Below are positions 5,370 through 6,616 of a stretch of DNA of 6,616 bases, piece after piece. The stretch is from the NCBI GenBank assembly GCA_016712175.1, contig JADJRQ010000007.1:1-6616 (forward strand). The letters run 5' to 3'. The notes under the pieces are model-generated. The model was not told the origin of the DNA and did no database searches. It saw nothing but the letters and a program-made list of their open reading frames with translations. Made by a program: the position numbers and the translations under genes. This stretch comes from Solirubrobacterales bacterium. GTDB taxonomy: Bacteria > Actinomycetota > Thermoleophilia > Solirubrobacterales > 70-9. The first letter of the stretch is position 1. Each line of letters opens with the position of its first letter.

Positions 5370-6616
5370 GTGACCTCGTCCGGCCCCTCCACTCAGCTCG
5401 ACCCTGCCGTTAAGGGAAATCCCCTGCTCGAGGAAGCCGGCCGGCGCCGTACGTTCGCGATCATCTCCCATCCCGACGCGGGCAAGACGACCCTCACCGA
5501 GAAGCTGCTGCTCTACGGGCAGGCACTGAACGAGGCCGGCTCGGTCCAGGGGCGGCCGCAAGCGCAAAGCCACGACATCCGACTGGATGGACCTCGAGAA
5601 GCGCCGTGGTATTTCGGTCTCTTCGACCGTGCTCCGCTTCGAACACGACGACATCGTCATCAACCTGCTCGACACCCCGGGCCACAGCGACTTCAGCGAA
5701 GACACCCTGCGGGTGATGTCGGCGGTCGACGGCGCGGTGATCCTGATCGACGCCGCGAAGGGCATCGAGAGCCAGACCCTCCGGCTGTTCGAGGTCGCCA
5801 GGAGCCGTGGCATCCCCTCATCACTTTCATCAACAAGTGCGACCGACCGGGCATCGAGCCCTCGAGCGTGCTCGATCACATCGAATCGACCCTCGACCTG
5901 CTGCCGACAGCCCTCACCTGGCCGGTCGGCGAGCCGGGGACCTAAAGGGGATCGTCGATCTGCGCGAGCGGAACTTCCATGAGTTCGAGCGGTCCGCTCC
6001 CGGCGGACTGGCCGAGCCCCGGGAGACGATCATCGACCTGGATTCAGCACCCGACGGCGAGGCCGCGTGGAACACCGCGGAAGAAGAACTCAGCCTTCTC
6101 CGGTGCCGCCGGTCACGAGTTCGACCCCGGAGCGGTCGCGGAAGGCATCTCCACCCCGGTCCTGTTCGGCTCGGCGCTGACCAACTTTCGGGGTCGAACT
6201 TCTTCTCGACACGATCATCGAGCTGGCCCCGCCGCCGAGCCCGCGCATCGACATCGAGGAGAAGCCACGTCCGCTGGATGACGACTTCTCGGGCCTGGTC
6301 TTCAAGGTCCAGGCGAACATGGATCCGCGCCACCGGGACCGGAACGCCTTCATCCGCATCTGCTCCGGCAAGTTCGACCGCGGCATGAAGGTGATCAACG
6401 CCCGCACGGGCCGGCCGCTCACCCTGAACTACGCGTCAGGCACCGATTCGGGCGACAACGCGAGACGATCGAAGAGGCTTTCCCCGGCGACATCGTCGGG
6501 GGTGGTCGGTGCGGCCGACCTGACCGTCGGTGACACCTCGTCTTCCAGGGGCAGGAACCCGGTATCCGCCCCTGCCGACGCTGGCTCCCGAGCAGTTCAT
6601 CCGGGTGAGGAACGCC
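5370..6616 (+). CDS. prfC: Peptide chain release factor 3, GTPase, C-terminus cut by window edge, multiple frame breaks
   Basis: Translational GTPase that recycles release factors RF1/RF2 from the ribosome after termination. About 415 of the usual 520-540 residues are present. Motifs after repair: P-loop SHPDAGKTT (about 33-41), the RF3-specific RKRKATTSDWMDLEKRRGIS (about 63-82; switch I), DTPGHSDFSEDT (G3, about 101-112), FINKCDRPG (G4, about 153-161), LFGSALTNFGV (G5), then domain 2 (RNAFIRICSGKFDRGMKV) and RQRETIEEAFPGDIVGVVG. The last residues, PTLAPEQFIRVRNA, begin domain 3 and run off the right edge. The SDWM plus DTPGHSDFSEDT combination separates RF3 from EF-G. Breaks: near 5556 (extra C), 5814-5817 (C missing), 5936-5939 (G missing), 6100 (extra C), 6186-6188 (extra T), 6440 (C missing), 6498-6502 (extra G), 6536 (C missing) and 6561. 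Start is GTG at 5370; a stop in frame (TGA, 5361-5363) lies three codons upstream. Confidence 0.93.

Noticed and set aside
4312..5392. Two long minus-strand open frames (347 and 298 codons) opposite the F420 oxidoreductase gene
   Set aside because: They are antisense shadows caused by high G+C third positions. The plus strand shows a complete, well-conserved FGD-like protein, while the antisense translations are low-complexity and match no family I recognise.
4668..5559. Two identical GCGGCCGC octamers (4668-4675 and 5552-5559) as a possible repeat or cloning scar
   Set aside because: Both lie inside codons of conserved protein segments, and the second arises from an extra C. In DNA this G+C-rich, chance is enough.
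1..6616. Search for CRISPR repeats, tRNA, insertion-sequence ends, toxin-antitoxin pairs or an unknown defence system
   Set aside because: No spaced direct repeats, cloverleaf, terminal inverted repeats with a transposase, or unexplained coding stretch was seen. Genes with recognised families fill nearly the whole window.

Overview
The window is G+C-rich DNA (about two thirds G+C by eye) with GTG/ATG starts, strong G/C preference at third codon positions, an F420-dependent luciferase-like oxidoreductase, and gene starts that look leaderless. These features suggest an actinobacterial chromosome. A deep-branching group such as Thermoleophilia/Solirubrobacterales is plausible, but that is inference. 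No mobile element, CRISPR array, tRNA or rRNA was seen. The genes are ordinary housekeeping and accessory metabolism.

The dominant feature is sequence quality. Every one of the seven genes is broken by single- or double-base insertions and deletions. I count about 40 reading-frame breaks in 6.6 kb, mostly in runs of C or G, and all of them leave the conserved protein motifs intact on either side. The gene boundaries below are therefore reconstructed across frames. The breaks look like uncorrected read or consensus errors, not pseudogenes or programmed frameshifts, so I call the genes CDS.

Layout. (1) 1-894, minus strand: a two-gene unit of a VOC/glyoxalase-family protein followed by a crotonase-family (enoyl-CoA hydratase/isomerase-like) protein that runs off the left edge. 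The stop codon of the first overlaps the ribosome binding site of the second. (2) 895-958: short divergent promoter region. (3) 959-2655, plus strand: an ABC-2 exporter, with an ATPase of the DrrA/NodI type overlapping by ATGA the six-helix permease of the DrrB/NodJ type. (4) 2667-4312, minus strand, converging tail to tail on the permease: a PhoD-like metallophosphoesterase with no signal peptide. (5) 4313-4382: short divergent promoter region. (6) 4383-5350, plus strand: an F420-dependent oxidoreductase of the FGD-like luciferase family. (7) 5370 to the right edge, plus strand: peptide chain release factor 3 (prfC), cut by the window end.

The two halves of the ABC transporter plainly work together, and the VOC and crotonase genes are probably cotranslated. 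The PhoD-like, F420 and RF3 genes have no obvious shared pathway. No novel multi-gene system was found. The points most worth checking are the indel pattern, the recurring TAnnnT box just upstream of start codons, changes at two catalytic motifs of the ABC ATPase, and a probable loss of the phosphate-binding lysine in the FGD-like enzyme.
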